Source: Aliiroseovarius zhejiangensis
GTDB lineage: Bacteria; Pseudomonadota; Alphaproteobacteria; Rhodobacterales; Rhodobacteraceae
DNA length: 64,000 nt
Direction of reading: 5' to 3'
Assembly: GCF_014656375.1 (NCBI RefSeq)
Contig: NZ_BNCH01000004.1
Location: forward strand, 124,001 to 188,000
Part shown: positions 1 to 9,595 of the stretch, one piece after another
Layout: the number at the start of each line of letters is the position of its first letter
Numbering within the stretch: position 1 is the first letter of the stretch
Made by a program: the position numbers and the translations under genes
The notes under the pieces: model-generated
The model's database searches: none
What the model was told of the DNA's origin: nothing
The model's input: only the letters and a program-made list of their open reading frames with translations

Positions 1-355
1 TGCGATCTCCGTGACCAATGACAAATGGCGCATCCCCAAGATTGATCAGGATCACCCCCAACGGGCCGCGATAATCACTGTCTATCGTACCGGGCGCGTT
101 GGCCAGTGTTACACCATACTTCGCCGCCAGACCCGAGCGGGGGCGGATCTGCATCTCGAACCCGTCCGGGATCTCGACCCGCAGTCCGGTGGGCACGATG
201 CGCCGTTCCATCGGGGCAAGGGCCCATCCGGTGGCGCGGTCCTGCTCTGGCAGGTTGGCACGCAGGTCGGCCCCGGCCGATCCCGAAGTCTCATAGCAGG
301 GCAAGGCAATGGCCGGGTCGGCATCGGCTTCCCGCAGCACATGGATGGTCGGCAT
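1..355 (-). CDS. dut: dUTP diphosphatase (Dut), C-terminus cut by window edge
   Basis: Hydrolyses dUTP to dUMP and pyrophosphate, keeping uracil out of DNA and supplying dUMP for thymidylate synthesis. Reading leftward from the ATG at 355-353, about 118 codons are present. They show the AGADL motif (motif 1), [10 protein letters not shown] (motif 2) and GTIDSDYRG (motif 3) of trimeric dUTPases. The usual length is about 150 residues, so the C-terminal arm lies outside the window. The start codon overlaps the coaBC stop by one base (TGATG), so the two genes are translationally coupled. The coaBC-dut order is common in alphaproteobacteria. Confidence 0.93.
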   Translation of the reverse strand, partial: MPTIHVLREADADPAIALPCYETSGSAGADLRANLPEQDRATGWALAPMERRIVPTGLRVEIPDGFEMQIRPRSGLAAKYGVTLANAPGTIDSDYRGPLGVILINLGDAPFVIGHGDR

Positions 356-1560
356 CACGCGTTCCCCCCAAGTGCATCGGCGATCCGCGCGGCCAGTTGG
401 CGGGCCACGTCGTCCTTGCCCATGCGCGGCCACGTCTCAGCCTCATCCTCAGAAATCAACGTCACTGCGTTTTCGCTGCCGCCCATGATGCCGGTTTCCG
501 GGCTGACATCATTGGCGACGATCCAGTCACAGCCCTTGCGGTCCCGTTTGGAGGTGGCGTGGTCGACCACGTCATGGGTTTCGGCGGCGAAGCCGACAAC
601 AAGGGCGGGGCGGCCTTTCTTCATCTGGCTCACGGTGGCCAGGATGTCTGGGTTTTCGGCGAACTCCAACACCGGCAAGCTGCCCTTCTGATCTTTCTTG
701 ATTTTCTTGTCCGATGCGGACGCCACCCGCCAATCCGCCACCGCGGCGGCAAACACCGCAGCATCCGCGGGCAATGCGGCCTGAACGGCGTCCAGCATTT
801 GCTGCGCCGTCTGCACCCTGAACACCGTCACCCCGCCGGGGGGCGGCACGTCAGCAGGACCGGTGACAAACGTCACATTCGCCCCAAGGGCCGACAAGGC
901 GCGCGCCAGAGCTGTGCCCTGTGCGCCTGACGAACGGTTGGCGATATAGCGCACCGGGTCAATCGGTTCATGGGTGGGGCCGGATGTGACAAGCACATGC
1001 TTGCCCCTCAACGGGCCGTCCATCAGGGCGGCTTCAACGGCGGCCACGATGTCCAGCGGTTCTGACATCCGGCCGGCGCCAAACTCTCCACACGCCATGG
1101 CCCCGTCGGTCGGCCCGACAAAAAGCACACCATCCTCTTTCAGCGTGGCGACGTTGCGCTGGTTTGCCGGATGCTCCCACATCCGCACATTCATCGCGGG
1201 GGCCACCAGAACGCGCTTGTCCGTCGCCATCAAAAGGGTCGAGGCCAGATCATTGGCCAACCCGCCCGCCATCTTGCCCAGAAGATCGGCAGTCGCCGGG
1301 GCCACGACCACCAGATCGGCGGCGCGGCTGAGTTCGATATGGCCCATCTCGGCCTCGTCCGTCAGATCAAAGAGGTCGGTATAGACCTTCTGCGCCGCCA
1401 GACCGGACGCCGACAGGGGCGTCACGAATTCCTGCCCCGCACGGGTCAGAACGGGCGTCACCTCGGCCCCGCGTTCGCGCAGACGTCGGATCAGATCCAG
1501 CGCCTTGAAGGCCGCGATGCCGCCGCCGATGATCAGAAGGATGTGTTTGCCAGCCAGCAT
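355..1560 (-). CDS. coaBC: bifunctional phosphopantothenoylcysteine decarboxylase / phosphopantothenate-cysteine ligase (CoaBC)
   Basis: Catalyses two successive steps of coenzyme A synthesis: ligation of cysteine to 4'-phosphopantothenate (CoaB), then FMN-dependent decarboxylation (CoaC). The 401-residue protein has the CoaC flavoprotein domain at about 1-180. Visible there are the GGGIAAFKA start, the catalytic His near residue 74 (MGHIELS), the PAMN motif, and the catalytic Cys in [10 protein letters not shown]. The CoaB domain follows from about 185 with [20 protein letters not shown] and a Lys-rich KKIKK stretch. Length matches the family. It is the upstream partner of dut. The pathway's earlier genes panB/panC lie at the other end of the window. 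Confidence 0.96.
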   Translation of the reverse strand: MLAGKHILLIIGGGIAAFKALDLIRRLRERGAEVTPVLTRAGQEFVTPLSASGLAAQKVYTDLFDLTDEAEMGHIELSRAADLVVVAPATADLLGKMAGGLANDLASTLLMATDKRVLVAPAMNVRMWEHPANQRNVATLKEDGVLFVGPTDGAMACGEFGAGRMSEPLDIVAAVEAALMDGPLRGKHVLVTSGPTHEPIDPVRYIANRSSGAQGTALARALSALGANVTFVTGPADVPPPGGVTVFRVQTAQQMLDAVQAALPADAAVFAAAVADWRVASASDKKIKKDQKGSLPVLEFAENPDILATVSQMKKGRPALVVGFAAETHDVVDHATSKRDRKGCDWIVANDVSPETGIMGGSENAVTLISEDEAETWPRMGKDDVARQLAARIADALGGNA

Positions 1561-1635
1561 GGACGCCCCCGGTTTTGGTTCTTCAAACAGTTACGGGACC
1601 AGGGCGGATGGATCAATGGGCAGGACGATACACGG

Positions 1636-2424
1636 TCACTTGAAAGTGTCGCACGGGTCGGGGCGATCTACGACGGGGGCGTCATACACAAGGTCAAACC
1701 CGCCTTCTGGAACCTGCCCGTCCTCGGCCTGGCCGATGCTTTTGACCACAAGTGTGGGGCGCGCCTGCCGCAGCATGGCGGGCACCCCCCAATCCTTGCG
1801 GGCATGTCCATTGCCGGTGATGATGACCACCGGCTTTCCTGTGGAGTCGAGCGCATCCAGCGCCGCCTTGGCCAGCGTGGCATCGCGCAGGCGCTGCACC
1901 TCGATCATGCCGCCCAATGCGACGCGCGGCATCGCCTCGCAATGGGCGAAGAACTGAAGCTCGATCCGTTGGTCGTGCTGATCCCCAGGCAGAGGTTGGT
2001 CCAACCCAAACAGTGCCGGATCCCCGTCAAAATGTGCCGCCACGCCGTCAGTGTAACTCGCCCGCGCCACCTCACGCGACACGGCAGCCCCATAGATCGC
2101 GGCATCCGAGGCGGTGAAGATCGGCAGATACATCTCGAAATCGGGCCAGCCGGCCTTTTCCCACGCGGAGCCAAAACCCGCCATGTCCCGGGTCATGTCG
2201 GCCACCTGATCAGGTGTCAGCATCTCAAGCACAAGGGCTTTGGGCTGCAAGGCCGCGACAATCTGTGCCTGGACCGCATGATGGGCGGGATTGTCGTGGG
2301 TTTCCCCGATCACCACCACATCCGCCGTCGCAAGCCCTGCCAGATCATCGGCACTGGGGTCGCGCTCAAGGGCATACGCGATGGACGGGATCACAAGCGT
2401 GACAAGGGCAGCGACAAGTCTCAT
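1636..2424 (-). CDS. ChaN family (haem-binding uptake, Tiki superfamily) protein
   Basis: The 262-residue protein starts with an N-terminal hydrophobic signal peptide (MRLVAALVTLVIPSIAYA). A ChaN/DUF399-type domain follows, recognised by VVVIGETHDNPAHH, LVLEMLTPDQV and, near the C-terminus, VVIITGNGHARKDWGVP. The conserved GE-x-H and GNGH motifs are shared by the EreA/ChaN/Tiki fold. ChaN of Campylobacter binds haem at the outer membrane as a lipoprotein. No clear lipobox Cys is visible here, so this member may be a soluble periplasmic protein. Its substrate is not evident from the neighbours. It is transcribed divergently from cobU, with an 82-base gap. Confidence 0.8.
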   Translation of the reverse strand: MRLVAALVTLVIPSIAYALERDPSADDLAGLATADVVVIGETHDNPAHHAVQAQIVAALQPKALVLEMLTPDQVADMTRDMAGFGSAWEKAGWPDFEMYLPIFTASDAAIYGAAVSREVARASYTDGVAAHFDGDPALFGLDQPLPGDQHDQRIELQFFAHCEAMPRVALGGMIEVQRLRDATLAKAALDALDSTGKPVVIITGNGHARKDWGVPAMLRQARPTLVVKSIGQAEDGQVPEGGFDLVYDAPVVDRPDPCDTFK

Positions 2425-2506
2425 GCCCCAAGGCTATGTCCGGCGACCCGGTGCCTCAAGTGCTTTCGGCTTGGCGGACCCTGTGTCGCAGTGCTAGGCA
2501 AACGCC

Positions 2507-3049
2507 ATGGTGCTTTCGCTTCCTCCTCTGACGCTCGTTCTGGGCGGTGCGGCTTCCGGCAAATCGGACTATGCCGAACGGCTGGTCGCAGCGACCGGGC
2601 GTCCGATGCTTTATGTTGCCACCGCGCAGGCCCATGATGGCGAGATGTCCGCCAAGATCGCGCGCCATCAGGCGCGACGCGGTGCGGGCTGGCGCACGGT
2701 CGAAGCCCCGCTTGATGCCACCCCCGCCCTGACCACCGCTGACAGCGCCGAGGTCGTCCTGTTCGACTGCGCGACCATGTGGCTGTCCAACCATCTGCTT
2801 TCTGGCGCATATCTGCCAGATGCCGAGGCCGGGCTGATCGCCGCGCTGTCCAACTGCACCGCGCCGGTCGTCATCGTGTCAAACGAGGTTGGTGCAGGCA
2901 TCGTGCCGGACAATGCGCTTGCCCGTCAGTTTCGCCAGGCGCAGGGCGAGTTGAACCAACGCCTTGCACAGCGAGCCGATCTGGTTGTGACGGTGATGGC
3001 AGGTCTGCCGATGACCCTGAAAGGCCAACTGCCGGACGACGCCTCATGA
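2507..3049 (+). CDS. cobU: adenosylcobinamide kinase / adenosylcobinamide-phosphate guanylyltransferase
   Basis: Phosphorylates adenosylcobinamide and transfers GMP from GTP to it, giving AdoCbi-GDP in the late (nucleotide-loop) steps of cobalamin synthesis or salvage. The 180-residue protein has the N-terminal P-loop LVLGGAASGKSDYAE, an RHQARR segment matching the conserved His region involved in guanylylation, and the C-terminal VSNEVGAGIVPDN motif typical of CobU/CobP. It overlaps the next gene, a histidine phosphatase, by ATGA, which fits a two-gene cobalamin salvage operon. The symbol cobP is used for the same enzyme in alphaproteobacteria. Confidence 0.95.
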   Translation: MVLSLPPLTLVLGGAASGKSDYAERLVAATGRPMLYVATAQAHDGEMSAKIARHQARRGAGWRTVEAPLDATPALTTADSAEVVLFDCATMWLSNHLLSGAYLPDAEAGLIAALSNCTAPVVIVSNEVGAGIVPDNALARQFRQAQGELNQRLAQRADLVVTVMAGLPMTLKGQLPDDAS

Positions 3050-3630
3050 ACACGCCGGTCAGTTGGTGGTGGGTGCGGCATGGACCGACCCACGCAAAAA
3101 GCATGGTGGGCTGGCGCGACCTGCCCGCAGACTTGTCGGACACCGCTGCGCTGTCGCGCCTGTCCGATGCGCTTCCGGAACCTGCGGCCCTCGTCTCGTC
3201 GGACCTGTCGCGCGCTGTGGCAACGGCAGATGCTTTGGCAAACCGGCGCCTGCGCCTGCCCCACCAGCGTGACCTGCGCGAGTTCAACTTTGGCGATTGG
3301 GACGGGCTGCACTGGAACGAGGTTGCCACCCGCGACCCGGACCTGTCGCGTGCTTTCTGGGAAGATCCCGGCCCACATCAAGCCCCGAACGGAGAAAGCT
3401 GGCACCAGCTTGCAACGCGGGTTTCTGCGACAGTTGACCGTGTGACATCCGACGGTCATCGCCATGTGATTGCCGTGGCGCATTTCGGGGTGATCCTGAC
3501 CCAGATCGCTCGGGCGGGAAACATGACGCCCTATGCGGCGCTGGGACACAGGATCGACAATCTGTCAGTGACGCGGCTGGATTGGGATGGTCGGCTCTGG
3601 TCCGTCCATTCAATCAACCACCGGCCCTGA
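3046..3630 (+). CDS. histidine phosphatase family protein, possible alpha-ribazole phosphatase (CobC-like)
   Basis: The 194-residue protein is of the phosphoglycerate-mutase-like histidine phosphatase superfamily. The phospho-accepting His lies in the near-N-terminal VRHGPTH motif. The second Arg lies in SSDLSRAVATA, the acid in REFNFGDWDGL, and the second catalytic His in VAHFGVI. The start overlaps the cobU stop (ATGA), so the pair is co-translated. That context suggests removal of the phosphate from alpha-ribazole-5'-phosphate or adenosylcobalamin-5'-phosphate, the CobC step. This is inferred from position, because the superfamily is broad and sequence alone does not fix the substrate. Confidence 0.85.
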   Translation: MNTPVSWWWVRHGPTHAKSMVGWRDLPADLSDTAALSRLSDALPEPAALVSSDLSRAVATADALANRRLRLPHQRDLREFNFGDWDGLHWNEVATRDPDLSRAFWEDPGPHQAPNGESWHQLATRVSATVDRVTSDGHRHVIAVAHFGVILTQIARAGNMTPYAALGHRIDNLSVTRLDWDGRLWSVHSINHRP

Positions 3631-3664
3631 CAACCGACGGCGACGCTCGGTTTGCCGGCTTTGG

Positions 3665-3679
3665 TTAACCATTCAGTAA
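3665..3679 (+). promoter_or_regulatory. CtrA-like binding site upstream of comM
   Basis: TTAACCATTCAGTAA fits the alphaproteobacterial CtrA consensus TTAA-N7-TTAA with one mismatch in the second half (GTAA). It also contains the frequent TTAACCAT half site. It lies about 45 bases before the comM start, in a 92-base gap, a reasonable place for promoter control. Confidence 0.5.
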
Positions 3680-3722
3680 CCACGACCGGCTAGGCTTTCA
3701 GGGACACAAAACGGGATCGGTG

Positions 3723-5243
3723 ATGGTTGCGCGGATAAACACGGTCGCATTCGAAGGCATTCGCGCCCGGCTGGTCGAGGTGCAATGCGCCCTGTCACCC
3801 GGATTGCCGGGTTTCTCGATCGTCGGCCTGCCCGACAAGGCGGTTTCCGAGGCACGTGAGCGCGTGCGTGCGGCGCTGTCCTCCATGTCCGTTGCCTTGC
3901 CGCCGCGCAAGATCGTCATCAACCTGTCCCCCGCCGACATCCCCAAGGAAGGTTCGCATTTCGACCTGCCGATTGCCATGGCCCTGATGGCTGAAGCCGG
4001 GATTCTTGCACATGAAGACATTGCGGACGTGGTTGCGTTGGGTGAACTGGCGCTGGACGGCACATTGCTGCCCGTGACCGGCGCACTGCCCGCGGCACTC
4101 GCCGCTGCCGAAAAGGACATGTCGATGTTTTGCCCCCGGGATTGCGGGGCCGAAGCGGCATGGATCGGGGCCACCAAGGTGCACGCCGCCCCTTCGCTTG
4201 CTGCGGTCTTGCAGCATTTCACCGGGCAGGCCCCGCTGAACGTGGCCGAACCCGGCAAGGTCACATCCGAAACGACCACCAAAGACCTGCGCGATGTCAA
4301 AGGACAGGAACGCGCCAAACGCGCCCTGGAAATTGCGGCAGCCGGGCGCCATCACCTGTTGCTGGTCGGGCCGCCCGGATCCGGCAAATCCATGTTGGCG
4401 GCTCGGTTGCCCGGCATTTTGCCACCCATGTCCCCTGCCGAGGCGCTTGAAACCTCGATGATCCATTCCGTCTCTGGCTTGTTGGATGGGGGTGGTATTT
4501 CGCAGTCACGCCCCTTCCGCGCCCCGCATCACACGGCCTCGATGGCGGCAATCGTGGGTGGAGGGCGCGGTGCAAAACCGGGCGAGATCAGCTTGGCCCA
4601 TAACGGTGTTCTGTTCATGGATGAATTTCCCGAGTTCAGCCGACAGGTGCTTGAAACCCTGCGTCAACCGCTGGAAACAGGCGATGTGACTGTGGCGCGG
4701 GCGAACGCGCATGTACGCTATCCCAGCCGGTTTCTGCTGATCGCTGCGGCCAACCCGTGCAAATGCGGGCACCTGACCGATCCCGGCAGGGCTTGCAACC
4801 GTGCGCCCCTATGTGGCGAGGATTACATGCAACGTATCTCTGGCCCGCTATTGGATCGGTTTGACATGCGGGTCGAGGTGCCGCCGGTCACCTTCCAGGA
4901 TCTGGATCTGCCCGCCAATGGCGAGCTCTCTGACACCGTGGCCCAGCGTGTGACCCAGGCCCGCGCCATTCAGGCCGACCGTTACGCCGGGCTCAGCGAT
5001 GTCACCACGAATGCGGATATTGAAGGAAAGACCCTGACCGAACATGCCAGCCCGGATCAGGACGGGCGCGAGACACTGCTGAAAGCGTCCGAACGGTTCG
5101 GATTGTCCGCGCGCGGGTATCACCGCGTATTACGGGTCGCGCGCACCATTGCAGATCTGGCCGAAGAACCGCAGGTCACCCGCAAGCATGTGGCCGAGGC
5201 GCTGAGCTTTCGTCTTGTGTCCCACCGCGAAACTGTTGGGTGA
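3723..5243 (+). CDS. comM: YifB/ComM family Mg chelatase-like AAA ATPase
   Basis: A 506-residue hexameric AAA+ helicase of the ComM type, which promotes branch migration during integration of incoming single-stranded DNA in natural transformation. An N-terminal Lon-like domain (about 1-170; GLPDKAVSEARERVRAAL, KIVINLSPAD) precedes a magnesium-chelatase-type ATPase with Walker A GPPGSGKSM near residue 220. The later motifs are FRAPHHTAS, LFMDEFPEF (Walker B) and a Cys-containing NPCKCGH segment. A GTG lies directly before the ATG at 3723; the ATG is taken as the start. The last 68 bases overlap the end of the convergent esterase gene. A CtrA-like box lies upstream. Confidence 0.95.
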   Translation: MVARINTVAFEGIRARLVEVQCALSPGLPGFSIVGLPDKAVSEARERVRAALSSMSVALPPRKIVINLSPADIPKEGSHFDLPIAMALMAEAGILAHEDIADVVALGELALDGTLLPVTGALPAALAAAEKDMSMFCPRDCGAEAAWIGATKVHAAPSLAAVLQHFTGQAPLNVAEPGKVTSETTTKDLRDVKGQERAKRALEIAAAGRHHLLLVGPPGSGKSMLAARLPGILPPMSPAEALETSMIHSVSGLLDGGGISQSRPFRAPHHTASMAAIVGGGRGAKPGEISLAHNGVLFMDEFPEFSRQVLETLRQPLETGDVTVARANAHVRYPSRFLLIAAANPCKCGHLTDPGRACNRAPLCGEDYMQRISGPLLDRFDMRVEVPPVTFQDLDLPANGELSDTVAQRVTQARAIQADRYAGLSDVTTNADIEGKTLTEHASPDQDGRETLLKASERFGLSARGYHRVLRVARTIADLAEEPQVTRKHVAEALSFRLVSHRETVG

Positions 5244-6135
5244 TAAACTCGGCCACGCGCCGCAACGCCTGGCGGGCTTCGGGCACCCATCCATCAAGAA
5301 TCACCCAAACATGCGGCGCATCGGGCCATTCATCAAGGATGACTTGACCGCCCGCCGCGCGCAGACGCTCGGCCATACGCAGGCTTTCGTCGCGCAGGAT
5401 CTCGGTCGTAGAGAACTGGAGGAATGCAGGCGGAGGTGACCGGAAGCGATGCAGAATGGGCGAGGCGCCTTCGTCCTCGGCCGCTTGTCCTCTCAAATAA
5501 TGTTCAACGATGACGTCGCGTCGCTCGGAAGGTAAGACCGGGTCTTTGGACTGATTGTCCCGGAATGATGGCGAGGTGAAGCGCAAGTCAATCACCGGTG
5601 AAAACGCAAAGACAGCGCGTGGCGCAGGCAGTTGTCCTTCAATCCGGGCCAGAACGGAAAAAACCAGCCCGCCACCGGCACTGTCGCCCCCGATGATGAT
5701 GTTTCGCGGGTCATAGCTTGCGTCCAGCAAAGCCGCGTAGGCTGCCACGCAATCATCCAGACCTGCCGGAAACGGATATTCGGGCGCCTTGCGATAATCC
5801 GGCGCGCACACCCGTGTACCGGTCAGCCATGACAGACGCGCCAGCATCTTGCGATGGGTGCGGGGCGATCCCGCGACAAACCCGCCGCCATGCAGATACA
5901 GGATCACCCGGTCGGAAGGGGCTGGCCGCGTGGCGGGACGGGTCTCGACCCAAAGGACATCGAGGGTATTCGCAAGCGTCGCGTCCCGATACCACGCCAA
6001 TGGGGGCGCACGAAGGATCCAGTCGCTTGCATGTTCGAACTCGCGCCGGGCGCGCGGTATGTCGTGAATATGGCGCAGCCGGGATTTGACAATCAAGCGC
6101 CCGCAAAACCGGGCCGTTGCAAGTTGCCAGCTCAC
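5176..6135 (-). CDS. alpha/beta hydrolase, hormone-sensitive-lipase family esterase
   Basis: The 319-residue alpha/beta hydrolase has the HSL-family oxyanion-hole motif LHGGGFVAG and nucleophile elbow GGDSAGGGL. The probable acid lies in EILRDES and the catalytic His in PDAPHVW, so the catalytic triad looks complete. No signal peptide is seen, so it is probably a cytoplasmic carboxylesterase acting on short acyl esters. The natural substrate cannot be read from sequence. Its start overlaps the gshB stop (ATGA), making it the last gene of the gshB transcript. Its 3' end overlaps comM tail-to-tail. Confidence 0.88.
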   Translation of the reverse strand: MSWQLATARFCGRLIVKSRLRHIHDIPRARREFEHASDWILRAPPLAWYRDATLANTLDVLWVETRPATRPAPSDRVILYLHGGGFVAGSPRTHRKMLARLSWLTGTRVCAPDYRKAPEYPFPAGLDDCVAAYAALLDASYDPRNIIIGGDSAGGGLVFSVLARIEGQLPAPRAVFAFSPVIDLRFTSPSFRDNQSKDPVLPSERRDVIVEHYLRGQAAEDEGASPILHRFRSPPPAFLQFSTTEILRDESLRMAERLRAAGGQVILDEWPDAPHVWVILDGWVPEARQALRRVAEFITQQFRGGTQDESSAPRPHACG

Positions 6136-7073
6136 ATGCGACGCGCCTCGATCGCCTGCCAGATCTTTTCGGCGACGTTCACGCCGTCGAACCTCTCCAA
6201 CTCCTGAATACCAGTGGGCGAGGTCACGTTGATCTCGGTCAGATAATCGCCAATCACGTCGATGCCGACAAAAATCTGGCCCTTTTCACGCAGAAGCGGC
6301 CCGATGGCGTTGCAGATTTCGCGGTCACGTGCCGTCAGGCCGACCTGTTCGGGGCGGCCACCCACATGCATGTTGGATCGGGTCTCGCCCGCAGCGGGCA
6401 CCCGGTTGATCGCGCCGACCGGCTCGCCGTCGACCAGAATGATGCGTTTGTCGCCATTTGACACGTCAGGCAGGAATTTCTGCGCAATCAGCGGCTCGCG
6501 GTTGATGCCCGCGAACAGTTCGTGCAACGAGGCAAGGTTGCGGTCGTTCACGTCCAGCCGGAACACACCGGCCCCTCCGTTTCCATAAAGCGGTTTCAGA
6601 ATGATGTCGCCATGCGCATCCTTGAAGGATTTCAGCGTGGCGAAATCGCGCGCGATCATTGTGGGGGGCGTCAGGTCCGGAAATTCCAGCACCAAGAGCT
6701 TTTCGGGATAATTTCGCACCCAGAACGGATCGTTCACAACCATCGTGGCCGGATGGATCATGTCCAGGATATGCGTCGTGGTGATATACCCCATGTCGAA
6801 AGGCGGATCCTGCCGCAGCCAGACAACATCAAAATCCCTGAGATCGACAATGGTGCGATCACCCAGCGAAAAATGATTGCCCGCCTCGCGCCGCACGGTC
6901 AGGGGCCAGCCCTGCGCAGAGACCGTGCCTTCCCGATAGCTCAGATGATCCGGTGTGTAGTAGAACAGCGAATGCCCGCGCGCCTGTGCCTCTTCCGCGA
7001 TCCGAAAGGTGCTGTCCGCATCAATGTTGATGTGGTCGATGGGATCCATCTGGATGGCGACTTTCAGCGACAT
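6132..7073 (-). CDS. gshB: glutathione synthetase
   Basis: ATP-grasp ligase that joins gamma-glutamylcysteine and glycine to make glutathione in the cytoplasm. The 313-residue protein has the family's N-terminal VAIQMDPI and the conserved [12 protein letters not shown] glycine-rich loop. The [18 protein letters not shown] strand and the C-terminal [20 protein letters not shown] metal/ATP site are also present. An AGGAGTG ribosome site precedes the ATG at 7073. Length agrees with E. coli GshB (316). The gene is followed by the overlapping esterase gene and preceded by yraN on the same strand. Confidence 0.97.
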   Translation of the reverse strand: MSLKVAIQMDPIDHINIDADSTFRIAEEAQARGHSLFYYTPDHLSYREGTVSAQGWPLTVRREAGNHFSLGDRTIVDLRDFDVVWLRQDPPFDMGYITTTHILDMIHPATMVVNDPFWVRNYPEKLLVLEFPDLTPPTMIARDFATLKSFKDAHGDIILKPLYGNGGAGVFRLDVNDRNLASLHELFAGINREPLIAQKFLPDVSNGDKRIILVDGEPVGAINRVPAAGETRSNMHVGGRPEQVGLTARDREICNAIGPLLREKGQIFVGIDVIGDYLTEINVTSPTGIQELERFDGVNVAEKIWQAIEARRM

Positions 7074-7133
7074 GGCACACTCCTGCTTTGGTTTCCTCTA
7101 CATGGGACAGCCGGGCAGAATGCGCAATGGGCT

Positions 7134-7487
7134 TCAATAAGCCAAAGCGTTCTCGATGATATCGGTGGCGCCCTGCGCGTTCACCAGAGCCACGTCAAAG
7201 CGACAAGGCGTCATCTGCCCCTTCGGCTCGCGTTCAAGGTATTCGCAGGCGGTGGCATGGATGCGCTCCAACTGCGCCCGGTTGATCCGCTGGGCTGCGC
7301 GCATGAAATCACGAGATTTCTTGACTTCGACAAACACCACCGTGTCGCCATCGCGCGCGATCAGATCAACTTCGCCATAGGTGCCACGCCAGCGGCGCGC
7401 TTCGACAAGTTGGCCCCGGCGGTCATAGTCGCGCGCCACCGTATCTTCGGCAGCCTGTCCTGAAAGATAAGAAACCAGCCCGCTCAT
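7134..7487 (-). CDS. yraN: YraN family (UPF0102) nuclease-fold protein
   Basis: The 117-residue protein matches the YraN/UPF0102 family, small proteins with a restriction-endonuclease-like fold related to Holliday-junction resolvases. GEVDLIARDGDTVVFVEVKK carries the Asp and E-x-K metal-site residues, and an N-terminal G-x3-E-type region (QAAEDTVARDYDRRG) is typical. The biochemical role is not established for the family. It overlaps the rsmI stop by four bases (ATGA), which is the usual rsmI-yraN arrangement in proteobacteria. Confidence 0.92.
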   Translation of the reverse strand: MSGLVSYLSGQAAEDTVARDYDRRGQLVEARRWRGTYGEVDLIARDGDTVVFVEVKKSRDFMRAAQRINRAQLERIHATACEYLEREPKGQMTPCRFDVALVNAQGATDIIENALAY

Positions 7488-8341
7488 CTTTTCGTCCCAA
7501 GCTCAAGTGCGGCCTGATAAACCTTACGTCGCGGCAGGCCCAGCGCCTGCGACACCGCATTGACCGCGTCTTTCATCGACATATCCTGCATGGCTTTGAT
7601 CAACATATCCTCCATCGCACCTGCGTCCTGAACATCGCCTGGACGATCCAGCACAAAAACCACTTCGCCCTTGATCGGTGTGTCCGCCAACTGCTGCGCA
7701 AGGTCCGAAACAGTTCCGCGTTTAACCTCTTCGAATTTCTTGGTCAGTTCGCGACAGATCGCGGCCTGACGGTGATCCGCCCCAGAGGAACACAATTCAG
7801 CTAACAATTTCTGAACACGTTTGGCGCTTTCAAAAAACACAAGCGTTGCCGGCAGCGGAAGCAATTCGGAAAGCCATGTTGCCCGCGCACCTTTGGCGGC
7901 GGGCGGGAAGCCGGCAAACAGGAACCTGTCGGTGGGCAGGCCCGACAGGCTGAGCGCGGCCAGGGTCGCAGACGCACCGGGCAGCGCGGTCACATATTGG
8001 CCGTTTTCGGCCAGATCCCGCGCCAGCGCAAAACCCGGATCGGCGATCAGGGGGCTGCCGGCTTCGCTGGCATAGGCAACCGATTTGCCCGCTGCGATCA
8101 GCTTGCCGATGCCCGCCCGCGCGGCCTCTCCCGAATGATCGTGATACGGGATCATCTTCCGTCCGTTCAGGGCGATGCCGTGAATATCCATCAGCTTGCG
8201 CGTGGTTCGCGTGTCTTCTGCGGCAATCACATCCGCCGAAGCCAGAACGTCCAGCGCCCTGAGCGTGATGTCGCGTGCATTTCCGATCGGCGTCGCCACA
8301 AGATAGAGGCCCGGATCAAGCTGGGTGTTTTGGGGTTTCAC
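7484..8341 (-). CDS. rsmI: 16S rRNA (cytidine(1402)-2'-O)-methyltransferase
   Basis: Methylates the ribose 2'-O of C1402 in the decoding centre of 16S rRNA, using S-adenosylmethionine. The 285-residue product has the tetrapyrrole-methylase fold with LYLVATPIGNARDITLRA at the start. AEDTRTTRKL, YASEAGSPLIADPG and LPGASA follow, all RsmI landmarks. The reading frame stays open far upstream, but family similarity begins at the GTG at 8341. A GCAGGT ribosome site sits about six bases before it, so this start was chosen. The neighbour upstream is the divergent LpoA-like gene, with an 81-base gap. Confidence 0.95.
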   Translation of the reverse strand: MKPQNTQLDPGLYLVATPIGNARDITLRALDVLASADVIAAEDTRTTRKLMDIHGIALNGRKMIPYHDHSGEAARAGIGKLIAAGKSVAYASEAGSPLIADPGFALARDLAENGQYVTALPGASATLAALSLSGLPTDRFLFAGFPPAAKGARATWLSELLPLPATLVFFESAKRVQKLLAELCSSGADHRQAAICRELTKKFEEVKRGTVSDLAQQLADTPIKGEVVFVLDRPGDVQDAGAMEDMLIKAMQDMSMKDAVNAVSQALGLPRRKVYQAALELGTKR

Positions 8342-8422
8342 ACTGGACCTGCCGATTGTTGCGTCTATGATATGTCCGTCTGCATCGGCCGTTCGGTGCC
8401 GTGTCTGGAAAAGGATTGTCGT

Positions 8423-9595
8423 ATGTTCTCTGTTTTCGTCCGCACCCGCAAGGCGATCGGTCTGCTGTTTGCCATTTTGGGACTCACCGCGCTTGCCGCC
8501 TGTGGCGTTCAGGGCCCCCAAGTCGGACAGAACATCAACCCCGGAAAACCTGTCCCTGTGGCGCTCCTGGTGCCCGGTGGGTCGGGGTCGGCGAATGACG
8601 CGAACCTTGCCGTTTCGCTTGAGAATGCGGCCCGTATGGCGATGGCGGAGCTGTCGGGGGTCGAGATCGACCTGCGCGTCTACAACACCGGCGGCAGCCC
8701 GAATCAAGCGGCCGCCATGGCCACCAAGGCGGTGAATGATGGCGCCAAGATCATCCTTGGCCCGGTCTTCGCACAAAGCGCAAACGCGGCAGGCGTTGCG
8801 GTGGCGCGGCGCAATGTCAACGTGCTGAGCTTCTCGAACAACACCGGTATTGCGGGCGGCAATGTCTTCGTGTTGGGCAACACGTTCGAAAACGTCGCAA
8901 ACCGACTGGTGCGTTACGCCGCGCGCAACGGCAAGGGGCGCATCATGATCCTGCACGGCAACGATCAGGCCGAGGTTCAGGGAAGCCAGGCCATTCAGGC
9001 GGCGATCTCGAACTCCGGTGCGACACTGGCCGGAACCGCATCGTTCGAGCTGTCGCAGAACGGCATCATCAACGCGATCCCAACGATCAGTTCCAAGGTC
9101 AAAAGCTTGGGCGCGCAGTCGGTGTTCTTCACGTCGGGCACCTCGGGCGCGCTGCCGTTCCTGGCCGGTCTTCTGCCTGAAAACGGCGTCAGCCCTGCCA
9201 CCACCCAGTTCATCGGCCTGCAACGCTGGGACATCCCGTCAAACGCGCTGGCCCTGCCCGGCGTTCAGGGCGGGTGGTTCGCCCTGCCCGATCCCGGATT
9301 GTCCAGCCGTTTCGCCAGCCGCTATCAGGCGCGCTACGGGGCATCGCCCCACCCGATTGCGGGGCTTGCCTATGATGGCATTGCCGCGATTGGCGCGCTT
9401 GCGAAATCCGGTCGCGCAAACGCCCTGACCTCGACCGCGCTGACCCAGTCGCAAGGGTTCGTGGGCGTCAACGGCATCTTCCGTCTGCGCCCCAACGGCA
9501 CCAACGAACGCGGTCTGGCCGTCGCGCAAATTCAGAACAATCAGGTCGTCGTGATCGACCCTGCGCCCAGAAGTTTCGGCGGTGCCGGGTTCTGA
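8423..9595 (+). CDS. penicillin-binding protein activator (LpoA-like lipoprotein)
   Basis: The 390-residue lipoprotein has signal sequence AILGLTALAAC, with the lipobox Cys near residue 27. A type-1 periplasmic-binding-protein fold follows, recognised by VALLVPGGSG, KIILGPVFAQSANAAG and LSFSNNTGIAGGNVFVLGNT. Its alphaproteobacterial relatives are annotated as PBP activators because they correspond to the C-terminal domain of E. coli LpoA, which stimulates PBP1a. A role in peptidoglycan synthesis is therefore by homology only. AAGGA precedes the ATG at 8423. The 3' end overlaps the start of glnD by 14 bases. Confidence 0.82.
   Translation: MFSVFVRTRKAIGLLFAILGLTALAACGVQGPQVGQNINPGKPVPVALLVPGGSGSANDANLAVSLENAARMAMAELSGVEIDLRVYNTGGSPNQAAAMATKAVNDGAKIILGPVFAQSANAAGVAVARRNVNVLSFSNNTGIAGGNVFVLGNTFENVANRLVRYAARNGKGRIMILHGNDQAEVQGSQAIQAAISNSGATLAGTASFELSQNGIINAIPTISSKVKSLGAQSVFFTSGTSGALPFLAGLLPENGVSPATTQFIGLQRWDIPSNALALPGVQGGWFALPDPGLSSRFASRYQARYGASPHPIAGLAYDGIAAIGALAKSGRANALTSTALTQSQGFVGVNGIFRLRPNGTNERGLAVAQIQNNQVVVIDPAPRSFGGAGF

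Noticed and set aside
1171-2637. Rightward open frame of 488 codons across coaBC and the ChaN-like gene
   Set aside because: It spans two real genes on the opposite strand and their gap, and has a shadow-like amino-acid composition.
8342-9223. Upstream extension of the rsmI frame to 579 codons
   Set aside because: Antisense to the PBP-activator gene; RsmI similarity starts at the GTG at 8341.
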